A DNA stretch of 64,000 nucleotides, from positions 496,001-560,000 of the forward strand of contig CAWBYA010000003.1 of assembly GCA_963792895.1 (NCBI GenBank), given 5' to 3'. A program made the position numbers and the translations under genes. Below are positions 9,670 to 18,326 of the stretch, in pieces. The DNA comes from UBA6912 sp963792895. Lineage in GTDB: Bacteria; Actinomycetota; Acidimicrobiia; Spongiisociales; UBA5794. The notes under the pieces are model-generated. The model saw only the letters and a program-made list of their open reading frames with translations, had not been told where the DNA came from and searched no databases. The first letter of the stretch is position 1. Every line of letters starts with the position of its first letter.

Positions 9670-10698
9670 ATGTACAAAGCCGTCGACGATCGCTACGACC
9701 GCATGCCGTACGCCCGCTGCGGGCGAAGCGGGCTCGACCTGCCCAAAGTGGCCCTCGGCCTGTGGCAGAACTTCGGCGGCGACGTGCCGATCGAGAACGC
9801 CCGGGAGATGGTGCTGAAGTCGTTCGACCGCGGCGTCACACACTTCGACCTCGCCAACAACTACGGCCCACCCTACGGCTCGGCGGAGGAGAACTTCGGC
9901 CGCATTCTCGCCGCCGACCTGACCGGCTATCGCGACGAGCTGATCGTCTCGACCAAGGCCGGGTATGACATGTGGCCCGGTCCGTATGGTCAGGGCGGTG
10001 GATCACGCAAGTACGTGCTCGCCAGCCTCGACCAGAGCCTCAGCCGCATGGGTATCGACTATGTCGACATCTTCTATTCCCATCGCTACGACCCGACCAC
10101 GCCGCTCGAAGAGACGATGGGGGCGCTCGATACCGCAGTGCGCCAGGGCAAGGCGCTCTACGTCGGCATCTCGTCGTACGGCCCGGCGAAGACTCGCGAG
10201 GCAGCCGAGATCCTGCGCAGCCTCGGTACGCCGTGTCTCATCCACCAGCCGTCCTACTCGATGCTCAATCGTTGGATCGAGGACGGACTGCTTGCGGTGC
10301 TCGAAGAGGAGGGCATCGGGTGCATCGTCTTCTCGCCACTCGCCCAAGGCTTGCTCACCTCGAAGTATCTGGGCGGTGTCCCGGCAGGGTCCCGGGCCAG
10401 CGAAGGCGGCTCGTTCTTCCCGGAGTTCCTCGATGAAGAGAACCTCGCAAGGGTGCGCGCGCTCAACGAGCTGGCCCGCGACCGCGGGCAGACGCTCGCC
10501 CAGATGGCGATTGCGTGGGTCCTGCGCGACCCGCGGGTGACGACGGCGTTGATCGGGGCGAGCCGGTGGTCGCAGATCGAGGACAGTCTCGGCGCCCTCG
10601 ACAACCTCGACTTCACGGCCGACGAGCTCGCCGCCATCGACGGCATCGCCACCGATGCGGGCATCAACCTGTGGGCAGCGTCGAGCGACGCTGAATGA
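9670..10698 (+). CDS. yghZ: Aldo-keto reductase, YghZ/Gpr type
   Basis: NADPH-dependent aldo-keto reductase of the subgroup of E. coli YghZ (L-glyceraldehyde 3-phosphate reductase), which also detoxifies methylglyoxal. The 342-residue protein has the catalytic tetrad visible as Asp60 and Tyr65 (FDLANNYGPPYG), Lys96 (STKAGYDMWPG) and His138 (FYSHRYD). The subgroup-specific MWPGPYG, the loop SSYGPAKT and the QPSYSMLNRW block are present, along with LIGASRWSQI for NADPH binding near the C-terminus. The ATG at 9670 follows a strong GAGGAGGA. It is divergent from the glucoamylase gene with about 125 bp between them. Substrate in vivo is not shown by the sequence. Confidence 0.92.
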   Translation: MYKAVDDRYDRMPYARCGRSGLDLPKVALGLWQNFGGDVPIENAREMVLKSFDRGVTHFDLANNYGPPYGSAEENFGRILAADLTGYRDELIVSTKAGYDMWPGPYGQGGGSRKYVLASLDQSLSRMGIDYVDIFYSHRYDPTTPLEETMGALDTAVRQGKALYVGISSYGPAKTREAAEILRSLGTPCLIHQPSYSMLNRWIEDGLLAVLEEEGIGCIVFSPLAQGLLTSKYLGGVPAGSRASEGGSFFPEFLDEENLARVRALNELARDRGQTLAQMAIAWVLRDPRVTTALIGASRWSQIEDSLGALDNLDFTADELAAIDGIATDAGINLWAASSDAE

Positions 10699-10815
10699 TC
10701 CTCATCAGGTGATCGCGAGCGCAACAGAGTGGGGCGGTGCCTGAATGACCGTCGGTGGGGTCATCCAGGTTGTGAGCCGCCCGCCTTGCAGCGTTGTCGT
10801 GCGAGAACCCTCGAG

Positions 10816-10830
10816 CCCGGCTGAGCCGGG
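10816..10830. other. Perfect hairpin upstream of ndk
   Basis: CCCGGC-TGA-GCCGGG forms a 6-bp perfect stem with a 3-base loop, 118 bp after the aldo-keto reductase stop. There is no U-tract, so it is either a weak terminator for that gene or an operator-like site for ndk. A -10-like TAGCAT lies just downstream at 10844-10849, 41 bp before the ndk ATG, with no clear -35. Confidence 0.45.
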
Positions 10831-10889
10831 TAGCTGGGGCGGGTAGCATCTCGCCCGATCGAGCATCCGTCAGCAAAGGAATCGCGCCC

Positions 10890-11297
10890 ATGGCAATCGA
10901 GCACACCTTCCTCATGGTCAAGCCGGACGGCGTGGCCCGCGGCCTGGTCGGTGAAGTGGTCTCGCGCTTCGAACGCAAAGGCTTCACCCTCGAGAAGATG
11001 CGGATGCTGGACATCGACGAGGAGCTCGCCCGCCGCCACTATGCCGAGCACGTCGACAAGGGGTTCTTCCCCGAGCTGCTTGCCTTCATCACGAGCGGTC
11101 CCGTCGTCGCCATGGAGTGGTCGGGAGAGGGTGCGATCGGAGCGGCGCGGGAGATGATGGGCAAGACCAATCCGGCCGATGCGGCACCCGGCACGATTCG
11201 GGGAGACCTTGCGTCCGTCATCACGGAGAACATCGTCCACGGCTCGGACGGCCCGGAGAGCGCAGCCAAGGAGCTGGCCAACTTCTTCCCTGCCTAG
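10890..11297 (+). CDS. ndk: Nucleoside diphosphate kinase
   Basis: Transfers the gamma phosphate of ATP to nucleoside diphosphates through a phosphohistidine. At 135 residues it has the family's normal length. The first strand FLMVKPDGVARGLVGEV, the central FITSGPVVAMEWSG and the active-site NIVHGSD with His117 are all present. The ATG at 10890 follows AAAGGA with good spacing; in-frame codons further upstream are not needed. A -10-like TAGCAT at 10844 may serve it. The gene lies between a reductase and the cell-shape operon and is probably its own transcription unit. Confidence 0.97.
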   Translation: MAIEHTFLMVKPDGVARGLVGEVVSRFERKGFTLEKMRMLDIDEELARRHYAEHVDKGFFPELLAFITSGPVVAMEWSGEGAIGAAREMMGKTNPADAAPGTIRGDLASVITENIVHGSDGPESAAKELANFFPA

Positions 11298-11453
11298 AGA
11301 GGGCGCAACACGCGCTCGCCGGCGGTCCCTTGCGTCTTCGCATGGGACCGAGGGTCCACCGGCAGCGCACCACGGGCCCGTTTGCCACTACTGTGGCTTT
11401 CGGAAAGCTTCGCGACCTGTACACTCTCCGCATCTCGAAACCCGGGTGGTTTC

Positions 11454-12488
11454 ATGCTGAATTCCATCTTCTCCGTCGCAGGCCGTGACATGGCCATCGA
11501 CCTCGGCACCGCCAACACGCTCGTGTTCGTACGCGGCATGGGCATCGTTCTCAACGAACCATCGGTGGTCGCCATCAACACGCGCGACAACCGTCCGCTC
11601 GAGGTCGGCATGGAGGCCAAGCGGATGATCGGGCGCACCCCGTCCTACATCCAGGCGATTCGGCCGCTGCGCAACGGAGTCATCGCCGACTTCGACATCA
11701 CCGAGAAGATGCTCCGCTACTTCATCGACAAGGTCCACAACCGGAGGTTTGCCGCCAGGCCCCGTATCGTGATCTGTGTGCCGTCCGGTATCACCGCCGT
11801 CGAGAGGCGGGCCGTCGAAGAGGCTGCGTATCACGCCGGCGCCCGACGTGCGTACACCATCGAGGAGCCGATGGCTGCGGCCATCGGTGTCGGGCTTCCC
11901 GTCCACGAGCCATCCGGCTCCATGGTCGTCGACATGGGCGGCGGCACCACCGAGGTGGCCGTCATCTCCCTCGGTGGCATCGTCGTCTCGCGGAGCATCC
12001 GGATCGGCGGGGACGAGCTCGACGAGGCCATCATCCAATGGGTCAAGAAGGAATACAACCTGATGCTCGGCGAGCGCACCGCTGAGCAGGTCAAGATGGC
12101 GATCGGCAGCGCATGGCCCTATACGGACGAGCCCGCTGCCGAGGTGCGTGGACGCGATCTCGTGACCGGCCTCCCCAAGACCGTGGTGCTGTCGAGCCCG
12201 GAAGTCCGGGAAGCCATCGAAGAGCCCGTGCAGGCGGTGGTGGACGCCGTCAAGTACACGCTCGACAAGACACCGCCGGAGCTGGCAGCCGACATCATCG
12301 AGCGCGGCATCGTCCTCACCGGAGGCGGCGCTCTCTTGCGTGGCCTCGACGTTCGGATCGCTAACGAGACGGGCATGCCGATCGTCACGGCTGATCGGCC
12401 GTTGCAGTCCGTCGTACTCGGCTCGGGTGCGTGCCTCGAGGAGTTCGACGTGCTCCACGTCGTGCTGTCCTCGAGTGGCCGCTCGTGA
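11454..12488 (+). CDS. mreB: Rod-shape determining protein MreB (actin homologue)
   Basis: Bacterial actin that polymerises under the membrane and steers the wall-elongation machinery. The 344-residue product shows the actin-fold phosphate loops: DLGTANTLV (phosphate 1), the second in MVVDMGGGTTEVAVISLGG, and the adenosine motif VLTGGGALLRGLD. IEEPMAAAIGVGLPV is the MreB-specific interdomain segment. The start MLNSIFSVAG at 11454 follows GGGTGG. A -10-like TACACT lies about 30 bp upstream. mreB opens a five-gene cluster (mreBCD-mrdA-rodA) whose four later genes overlap or abut, so this organism should be rod-shaped with lateral wall growth. A gap of 198 bp separates mreB from mreC, leaving room for a second promoter. 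Confidence 0.96.
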   Translation: MLNSIFSVAGRDMAIDLGTANTLVFVRGMGIVLNEPSVVAINTRDNRPLEVGMEAKRMIGRTPSYIQAIRPLRNGVIADFDITEKMLRYFIDKVHNRRFAARPRIVICVPSGITAVERRAVEEAAYHAGARRAYTIEEPMAAAIGVGLPVHEPSGSMVVDMGGGTTEVAVISLGGIVVSRSIRIGGDELDEAIIQWVKKEYNLMLGERTAEQVKMAIGSAWPYTDEPAAEVRGRDLVTGLPKTVVLSSPEVREAIEEPVQAVVDAVKYTLDKTPPELAADIIERGIVLTGGGALLRGLDVRIANETGMPIVTADRPLQSVVLGSGACLEEFDVLHVVLSSSGRS

Positions 12489-12686
12489 TCTGAGCCCCGG
12501 GTGGAGCGGACCCCGGCCCCGCCGGGTGTTTCTCCTGTGCGCTGACCTTGCGCGTGCGGTCGGTTCGCAACCAGGCTTCCGCAAGCCGCCGCTGAGCCAT
12601 GAAGGCGCCGGAGCCAGCTACCGTGGACCCGTTGCCGGTACGACTCCCGTGCGACGCTCCCGCCCACCAGCCAGTCGGGTCTCTTG

Positions 12687-13577
12687 ATGTTCTCGTTTCG
12701 CCGCTTCGATCGCTCGACGACGCTGTTCGTGTCGCTGCTGATGCTGTCGTTCCTGCTCGCGACGTTCGACGTCCGCACCCAGGGCTCCGGTGTCGGAGGC
12801 TCGCTGCGAGAAGGAGCGCAATCGCTGTTTGCTCCGGTGCAGCAGCTTGCAACCGCCGTGACGCGGCCGGTCGCCGGTTTCATCGACGGGGTCTCCAACA
12901 TCGCGGGACTGCGCGACGAAGTCGATCGGCTACGGGCGGAGAACGACGCTCTCAACGCACAGCTCGGTGACGTGCAGAGCGTCGAGAACCGCCTTGCCGA
13001 GCTCGAGCAGATCAACGACCTCGACCCGCCGGGCGATCTCCCAACGATCACCGCGCGGATCGCCTCACTCGGCCCAACCGATTTCGATCAGATCCGGTGG
13101 ATCGACAAAGGGCGCGACCACGGTGTCGCCATGGGGCAGGCAGTGATCGACGAGGACGGTCTCATTGGCCGCATCGACTTCGTCGCCGCCGCGTCTGCCC
13201 GCGTCCGGCTCATCACGGACCCACGGTTGGGTGTCGGCGTTCGAGATTTGCTCACCAATGAGACCGGATGGGTCGAGGGGCTCGGCCAGGGCGAGCTCCA
13301 ACTCAAGATGTTCAGTGCAGTGAGGCCCGTCGGCGAGGGCGACCGCCTCGTCACCGACGGCACCCGCTTCCCGCCGGGTCTCAACGTGGGAACGGTGACG
13401 GAGGCAGCTGAGGCCGAGGCAGGGTTTGCGCTCATCACCACGGTTGAGCCGTCGGTGCGCATGTCCGAGATCGACTTCGTCAAGGTGATCGTCGGCTGGT
13501 CCCCGCTCGACTCAGATGTCGGTGACGGCGATTCGGCAGAGGTTCGAGACGGCAACCGTTTGGTGACGGAGCAGTGA
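12687..13577 (+). CDS. mreC: Rod-shape determining protein MreC
   Basis: Membrane-anchored periplasmic scaffold of the elongasome that links MreB/MreD to penicillin-binding protein 2. The 296-residue protein has one N-terminal membrane helix (residues about 12-28, STTLFVSLLMLSFLLATF), then a coiled coil (LRDEVDRLRAENDALNAQL, residues about 73-105), then the MreC beta domains with IDKGRDHGVAMGQAVIDEDGLIG and VGEGDRLVTDG. The ATG at 12687 is preceded by TTG, which is in frame and could add one residue. It overlaps mreD by 4 bp (GTGA). The acidic tail is low complexity. Confidence 0.93.
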   Translation: MFSFRRFDRSTTLFVSLLMLSFLLATFDVRTQGSGVGGSLREGAQSLFAPVQQLATAVTRPVAGFIDGVSNIAGLRDEVDRLRAENDALNAQLGDVQSVENRLAELEQINDLDPPGDLPTITARIASLGPTDFDQIRWIDKGRDHGVAMGQAVIDEDGLIGRIDFVAAASARVRLITDPRLGVGVRDLLTNETGWVEGLGQGELQLKMFSAVRPVGEGDRLVTDGTRFPPGLNVGTVTEAAEAEAGFALITTVEPSVRMSEIDFVKVIVGWSPLDSDVGDGDSAEVRDGNRLVTEQ

Positions 13578-14086
13578 GCGGTCGCTCCGTAGCCTTCTCG
13601 CTCGGCCTCGTTGTGCTGGCCGTGGTGATCCAGACAACGCTGTTCGGCGACGGCCGCCTTCAGCCGCTGGGTTCATCCCCGTTGCTCGTTGTCGTGGTCG
13701 TGCTGGCGTGCGTCCGATACCTGGAGCCGGAGCCCGCTCTGCTGCTTGGCTTCACGGGCGGCCTCTTGCTCGACCTGCTGGGGGGATCACCGCTCGGATT
13801 GTGGGCGATGGTGAACGTAGTCGCGGCGTATCTCGGTCTGCGTTTTCGCGCCAGAGCAGACGACGGTGCGGTGGTGGTTGCCATCGGCGTGTTCGGCATT
13901 GCCTTCCTTGGGCAAGCCTTGTTCCTGGTGGCCAGTACGCTGTTCGGGCAGCGTCTGTTGGCTACGACTGGGATCGTGAGACAGATGGTTCTTCCCGCCC
14001 TCTACAGCGTCGTCATGGCTGCCGCGGTCTTTCCCGGCGTCACGTTCGTGTTGCGCGAGCGGACCGTCGGGACGTGGCTGCGATGA
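13574..14086 (+). CDS. mreD: Rod-shape determining protein MreD
   Basis: Small polytopic membrane protein of the elongasome that partners MreC and the PBP2-RodA synthase. The 170 residues are almost wholly hydrophobic, with five predicted membrane segments (for example LGLVVLAVVIQTTLF, the segment around LLVVVVVLACVRYL, and the C-terminal VVMAAAVFPGVTFVL) and the family-typical GFTGGLLLDLLGGSPLG. It starts at a GTG that overlaps the mreC stop, and its own stop overlaps the mrdA ATG, so translation is coupled on both sides. Confidence 0.9.
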   Translation: MSGRSVAFSLGLVVLAVVIQTTLFGDGRLQPLGSSPLLVVVVVLACVRYLEPEPALLLGFTGGLLLDLLGGSPLGLWAMVNVVAAYLGLRFRARADDGAVVVAIGVFGIAFLGQALFLVASTLFGQRLLATTGIVRQMVLPALYSVVMAAAVFPGVTFVLRERTVGTWLR

Positions 14087-16060
14087 GCTTCGGTGTTCGC
14101 GTCAGCGTTCTCGGTCTCGTCTTCCTCGCACTGTTCAGCGTGCTTGCGCTGCGGCTGTGGTCGGTGCAGGTAGTGCAAGCGAGCCAACTCGCCGAGCAAG
14201 CCGAGACGAACCAGCTCAAGGTGATCGAAACCCCGGCGCCGCGGGGGGAGATCCGAGATCGGCGAGGCAGGCTGCTCGCCGGAACCCGCCCGGCGCTTGC
14301 GGCCGTCGTCGACGGTGCGCTCGTGCCGGACCCCGACGATCCACAGATGGAGGAGCTCATCCAGCGCCTGTCGGCATTCGCGGGTTTGCCCGCAAGTGAC
14401 GTGCGCGGCAGCTATCGATGACGCACGGCGGAGGGGGGATCGCGTGACGTTGATGACGGACATCTCGGATACCGAAGCGCTGCGCCTCGTGGAGTACGAG
14501 GAGGACTATCCAGGCGTGTCTGTGTTGCCCCAACCGGTCCGGGTATACCCCGAGGGCGAGCTCGCCGCCGACATCATCGGCTACATCGGCGATCCCAACG
14601 AGACCGATATCGAGAAACCGGACATCGGCCCAACCGACACCGTCGGCAGGGCTGGGGTCGAGCGCCAGTATGACGATGATTTGCGCGGCGACGCGGGAAG
14701 GATCATCTACCGCGTTGACGCCCAGCGGGACGTCCTCGACATCGCCAGCGAGGACGCGCCGACACCCGGGGCCAACCTGGAGCTTGCCATCGACGTGGAC
14801 ATCCAGCAGGTTCTCGAAGACTCACTCGTCCAGGGCCTGGAGCTCGCCCGCCAGTCCTACGGCCAACCCGACTGCAACCCGACGGAAGATCCGGCGTGCC
14901 CGGTGCGTTCGGTGGGCGTCGTGCTCGACCCGACGAGCGGCGCAGTGCTGGCCATGGCTTCGGTGCCCGGATACGACCCGAACATCTTCGTTGACGGCGT
15001 TACCCAAGAGGAATGGGATCGCTTGTCGGCGCTCGCGGTGTTCAACAACTTCGCCATTCAGGGCGTCTACGCCCCCGCCTCCACCTTCAAGGCGGTTGCC
15101 TACGTCACGGCGCTCGAAGAAGGGATCTTCCCGGACGAAGCATCGACGCAGACCGACGCCGGGGAGTATTTCTGCAGCGGGAAGCTCGAATTCCCTTTCA
15201 CGGACGGCAGCCAGCAGGTGTTCAACGACTGGATCTTGAGCGGCCATGGGCCGATCGATCTCCACGGTGCACTCGAGACGTCGTGTGACCTGTACTTCTG
15301 GCAGGTGGCTCTGTCGATCTGGACCAACCGTATCCGTGACGATGGCACCGGTCTCTATGCCGAAGACCTCCTGCAGCAGTGGGCGCGCCAACTCGGCTTC
15401 GACGACGAGACGGGTGTCGACCTGCCGTTCGAGAAGGACGGCCTGATCCCCGACCGTCAATGGTTCCAGCGGGCCCAGCGCGAAACGCCCGGCCTGGTGA
15501 GAGACGGGCCGTGGACCGGCGGCGACGTGATGAATGCTGTGGTCGGCCAGGGATCTGTGCTGACGACGCCGCTCCAACTTGCCAATGCCTACGCAGCGGT
15601 CGTCAACGGCGGCACCCTGTGGACACCGCGTGTGGTCACCACGATCACGGACCAAGACGGCAACGTCTTGCGGTTGAACGCTCCCGAGGCACTCAACCAG
15701 ATCGATCTCTCGCCGGCCACGGTGGCGGCTTTTCGTCGTGATCTCCAGCAAGTGGTGAACGGTGCGAGGGGCACTGCACGGAGCGCGTTTGCGGACTTCG
15801 GGGAGGGGGTCGAGCAAGTGGGAGGCAAGACCGGTACCGCCGAAGTCATCAAGGGCGAGACTGCGGCTGAGGACGTCGACACCGCGCTCTTCGTTGGTGT
15901 CGCTCCGATCAGCAGCCCGCGCTACGTCGTCGCCGTCGTCATCGAGCGTGGTGGGAGCGGTGGGCGGATTGCGGCTCCTACCGCGCGGCGTGTGTTGCAG
16001 TACCTCATGAACGGCTCAACAGGTATGACCCCCATCGTTGCCGGCGAAGAGGCCGACTGA
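14083..16060 (+). CDS. mrdA: Penicillin-binding protein 2, split by a +1 frameshift
   Basis: Class B transpeptidase that crosslinks new wall with RodA during elongation. It starts at an ATG overlapping mreD (14083) with one membrane helix (VLGLVFLALFSVLALRL) and the PBP dimerisation domain (PRGEIRDRRGRLLA). The frame closes at 14421, but the next frame continues the same protein at AAIDDARRRGDRV; an extra G at 14407-14408 accounts for it. Downstream the catalytic motifs are complete: STFK with the nucleophile Ser near corrected residue 333, the SxN-like SCD in ETSCDLYFW, and KTGT near 582. The remaining frame is intact to the stop at 16060, which overlaps rodA. Because the enzyme is essential where rodA is present, the shift is probably a sequence error; a real mutation is the alternative. 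Confidence 0.92.
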
Positions 16061-17244
16061 TGGCCTCCGACCTGGGTGCGCGACCGATTGCGGATCGTCC
16101 CACCGTTCTCCAGCGCGAGCGGACGCTTCGTCCCGACCTCTTTCTCCTGATGGCCTATCTCGCGCTCGCGGGGCTCGGGATCTTGATGGTCTACACGGCG
16201 TCGGCGCCGCGGCTCATCGCAGAGGGTTTGGATCCGGCGACCCTGATGCGCCGCCATGTCATCTTCGTGGTGCTCGGCCTGATCGCGTTCTTCGCAGCTT
16301 CACTCGTCGACAACCGAAGCCTCCGGATGCTCACACCCGTTCTCTATGCGGGATCGGTCATCGCACTGGCGCTCGTCCTGACACCGCTCGGCGACTTCCG
16401 CAAGGGGGCCAATCGGTGGATCGCGCTCGGACCCTTCCAGCTCCAGCCGTCTGAGTTCGCCAAGGTGGGTGTGATCCTTGCGCTTGCTGCGCTCCTGGCG
16501 ACGGCCGTCGACTCGTCGCTGCGGTGGTATCACCTGGCGCGTGCCGCTGCGCTGGTCGCGATCCCCGCCGTGCTCATCTTCAGCCAGCCCGACCTTGGCA
16601 CCATGCTGGTTCTGTCGTTCATCGCCGGCGTCATGCTGTTCGTTGCCGGCACGACGTGGCGACAGCTTGCGTTCCTTGCGCTCTCCGGTGTTGTCGGCAC
16701 GGTCGGGCTCTTCCAAGTGAATGCGCTGAAGACCTACCAGCTCACGCGCCTCGTGGCATTCCTCGACCCATCGGCCGACTTGGCGGCCACCGCGCTCTAC
16801 AACCAGGTGCAGAGCAAGATCGCGATCGGCTCCGGCGGCTTCTTCGGGAAGGGCCTGTTCGAGGGAAGCCAGACCAACCTGAGCTTCGTTCCCGAGCAGG
16901 CCACGGACTTCATCTTCACGGCCGTTGGCGAGCAACTCGGGTTCGTCGGCGGCGTGCTCGTGCTCGCCCTCTATCTCGTCATCGTTTGGCGTCTCCTGGT
17001 TGCCGCAGTCAATGGACGTGACCGGTTCTCCCAGTTGGTTGCCGTCGGCGTCGCTGCCTTCTTCGTCTTCCACGTGTTCGTCAACGTCGGGATGACATTG
17101 CAGGTGATGCCGGTCACGGGGCTGCCGCTGCCGTTTCTCTCGAATGGTGGCTCCGCATTCCTGGCGATGAGCATCGCGCTCGGGTTGGGCCACTCTGTCT
17201 GGATGCGCCGATCACCGGTACCGGGCGAGCGCAAGATCCTCTAG
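16060..17244 (+). CDS. rodA: RodA, SEDS peptidoglycan glycosyltransferase
   Basis: Polytopic SEDS-family enzyme that polymerises lipid II glycan strands with PBP2 during rod elongation. The 394-residue protein has about ten membrane segments and the family blocks GLGILMVYTASAP, DFRKGANRWIALGPFQLQPSEFAK, FSQPDLGTMLVL, and the long external loop with IGSGGFFGKGLFEGSQTNLSFVPEQATDFIF, which contains the conserved PE..TDFIF. The C-terminal VMPVTGLPLPFLSNGGSAFL is also diagnostic. Its ATG overlaps the mrdA stop by one base. The set suggests RodA rather than FtsW. Confidence 0.95.
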   Translation: MASDLGARPIADRPTVLQRERTLRPDLFLLMAYLALAGLGILMVYTASAPRLIAEGLDPATLMRRHVIFVVLGLIAFFAASLVDNRSLRMLTPVLYAGSVIALALVLTPLGDFRKGANRWIALGPFQLQPSEFAKVGVILALAALLATAVDSSLRWYHLARAAALVAIPAVLIFSQPDLGTMLVLSFIAGVMLFVAGTTWRQLAFLALSGVVGTVGLFQVNALKTYQLTRLVAFLDPSADLAATALYNQVQSKIAIGSGGFFGKGLFEGSQTNLSFVPEQATDFIFTAVGEQLGFVGGVLVLALYLVIVWRLLVAAVNGRDRFSQLVAVGVAAFFVFHVFVNVGMTLQVMPVTGLPLPFLSNGGSAFLAMSIALGLGHSVWMRRSPVPGERKIL

Positions 17245-17250
17245 ATCGCT

Positions 17251-17274
17251 CGGCCGGCGCCTCGCCTCCGGCCG
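17251..17274. terminator. Candidate convergent terminator between rodA and tdk
   Basis: CGGCCGG and CCGGCCG form a perfect 7-bp inverted repeat around a 10-base loop, 7 bp after the rodA stop and 25 bp from the tdk stop. There is no clear U-tract. The placement between two converging genes supports a bidirectional stop. Confidence 0.5.
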
Positions 17275-17299
17275 TCAGCAGGGAACGCTCGTCTGACGT

Positions 17300-17881
17300 C
17301 TAGATCGCCAGCGTCTCCTGCGTTGCCTCTGATGGGTCGTAGCAGCGCCGACACCGCGCCTCGTAGGCGCCCTCGGCGCCGAGCACGACGAGCTCGTCCG
17401 ACCTCACGACTCGCTGGGTGAAGAGACCGGGACCCCCGCATCGATGGCACACCGCGAGCGCCTTGGTGAGGTACTCGGCTTGCAGCATGAGCGAGGGGAT
17501 CGGCTCGAAAGGTCGTCCGAGATAGTCGAGATCCAGCCCGGCAACGATGACCCGCTTGCCGGCGCCGGCCAACGCGGTCACCACTCCAACGAGCCCCTCG
17601 TCGAAGAACTGGCCCTCGTCGATCCCCACCACGACGGTGCGGTCTTGGACCGATCGCAGCAAGTCGGCGGAGTCGGCGACAGGCTCAGCCGCCGTCGAGA
17701 GCTGGGAGTGGGAGACGACCTCGTTGGTCGAATACCGTGTGTCGAGTGCGGGCTTGAAAGTCTGCGTGGGGATTCTGGCGAGCTCGTAGCGGGTGATCCG
17801 GCGGATCAGCTCCTCGCTCTTCCCGGAGAACATCGGGCCGGCGATGACCTCGATCCAACCCTGCTCGGCGCGACGCATCAT
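17300..17881 (-). CDS. tdk: Thymidine kinase (type II)
   Basis: Salvage enzyme that phosphorylates thymidine with ATP. The 193-residue protein begins MMRRAEQGWIEVIAGPMFSGKSEELIRR, with the P-loop GPMFSGKS, and continues with the Walker B-like VVVGIDEGQFFD, whose Glu is the catalytic base. The C-terminal lasso domain has the zinc cysteines CHRCGGPGLFTQR and ARCRRCYDP. The start is one of two adjacent ATGs (17881 or 17878); a longer reading reaching to 18166 lacks family similarity upstream. It converges with rodA. Confidence 0.93.
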   Translation of the reverse strand: MMRRAEQGWIEVIAGPMFSGKSEELIRRITRYELARIPTQTFKPALDTRYSTNEVVSHSQLSTAAEPVADSADLLRSVQDRTVVVGIDEGQFFDEGLVGVVTALAGAGKRVIVAGLDLDYLGRPFEPIPSLMLQAEYLTKALAVCHRCGGPGLFTQRVVRSDELVVLGAEGAYEARCRRCYDPSEATQETLAI

Positions 17882-18326
17882 GGAGGCCGAGGGTAGCAAC
17901 CACGTGAACCCGCCCGTTCGCCGCCGAGCCCGGGGCCGCACAGCAGGGACGTACCACGGCAGACATACCCCTAATCGCGCGCCAGTGCCCGCCGATACGT
18001 AGTAGGGAGGATGAAGCACGCCCAGGCCCTCGATCACCCTGATCTGTGGATCGCGGCTACCGGACAGCGGCTCTTCGCGTGCTACTCTTCCGCCCACCGG
18101 GCCACCTTGGTGGTCTGTCGTGAGTTCGCTCTCGGAGACACGATGCCGAGCCTTTCCGTTCTGCAACTACTCGTGCTTGCCGCCCGTACCGGCGGCCGTT
18201 TCTCCGACTCCTCCCTTCCTGCGGCGGTCAGGCTGCATGGTCGAGCAATCACGGCGATCCAGCCGGTATGGGCGGGCCTGGGGACATCGAACCGCTGCGA
18301 ACCGCAGCAGATGAAGGAGAATTTGC
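17882..18326. other. 445-bp region without a recognisable gene, upstream of rng
   Basis: No reading frame here resembles a known protein. The region must contain the divergent start signals of tdk and rng. Two things stand out: the sequence TGCTACTCT near 18080, which has a -10-like TACTCT, and a perfect hairpin GCTGCG-AAC-CGCAGC at 18294-18308 that ends 5 bp before the rng ribosome-binding site AAGGAG (18314-18319). The second could influence translation of rng. A long leader is known for E. coli rne as a feedback target; whether this one acts so is inference. Confidence 0.4.
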
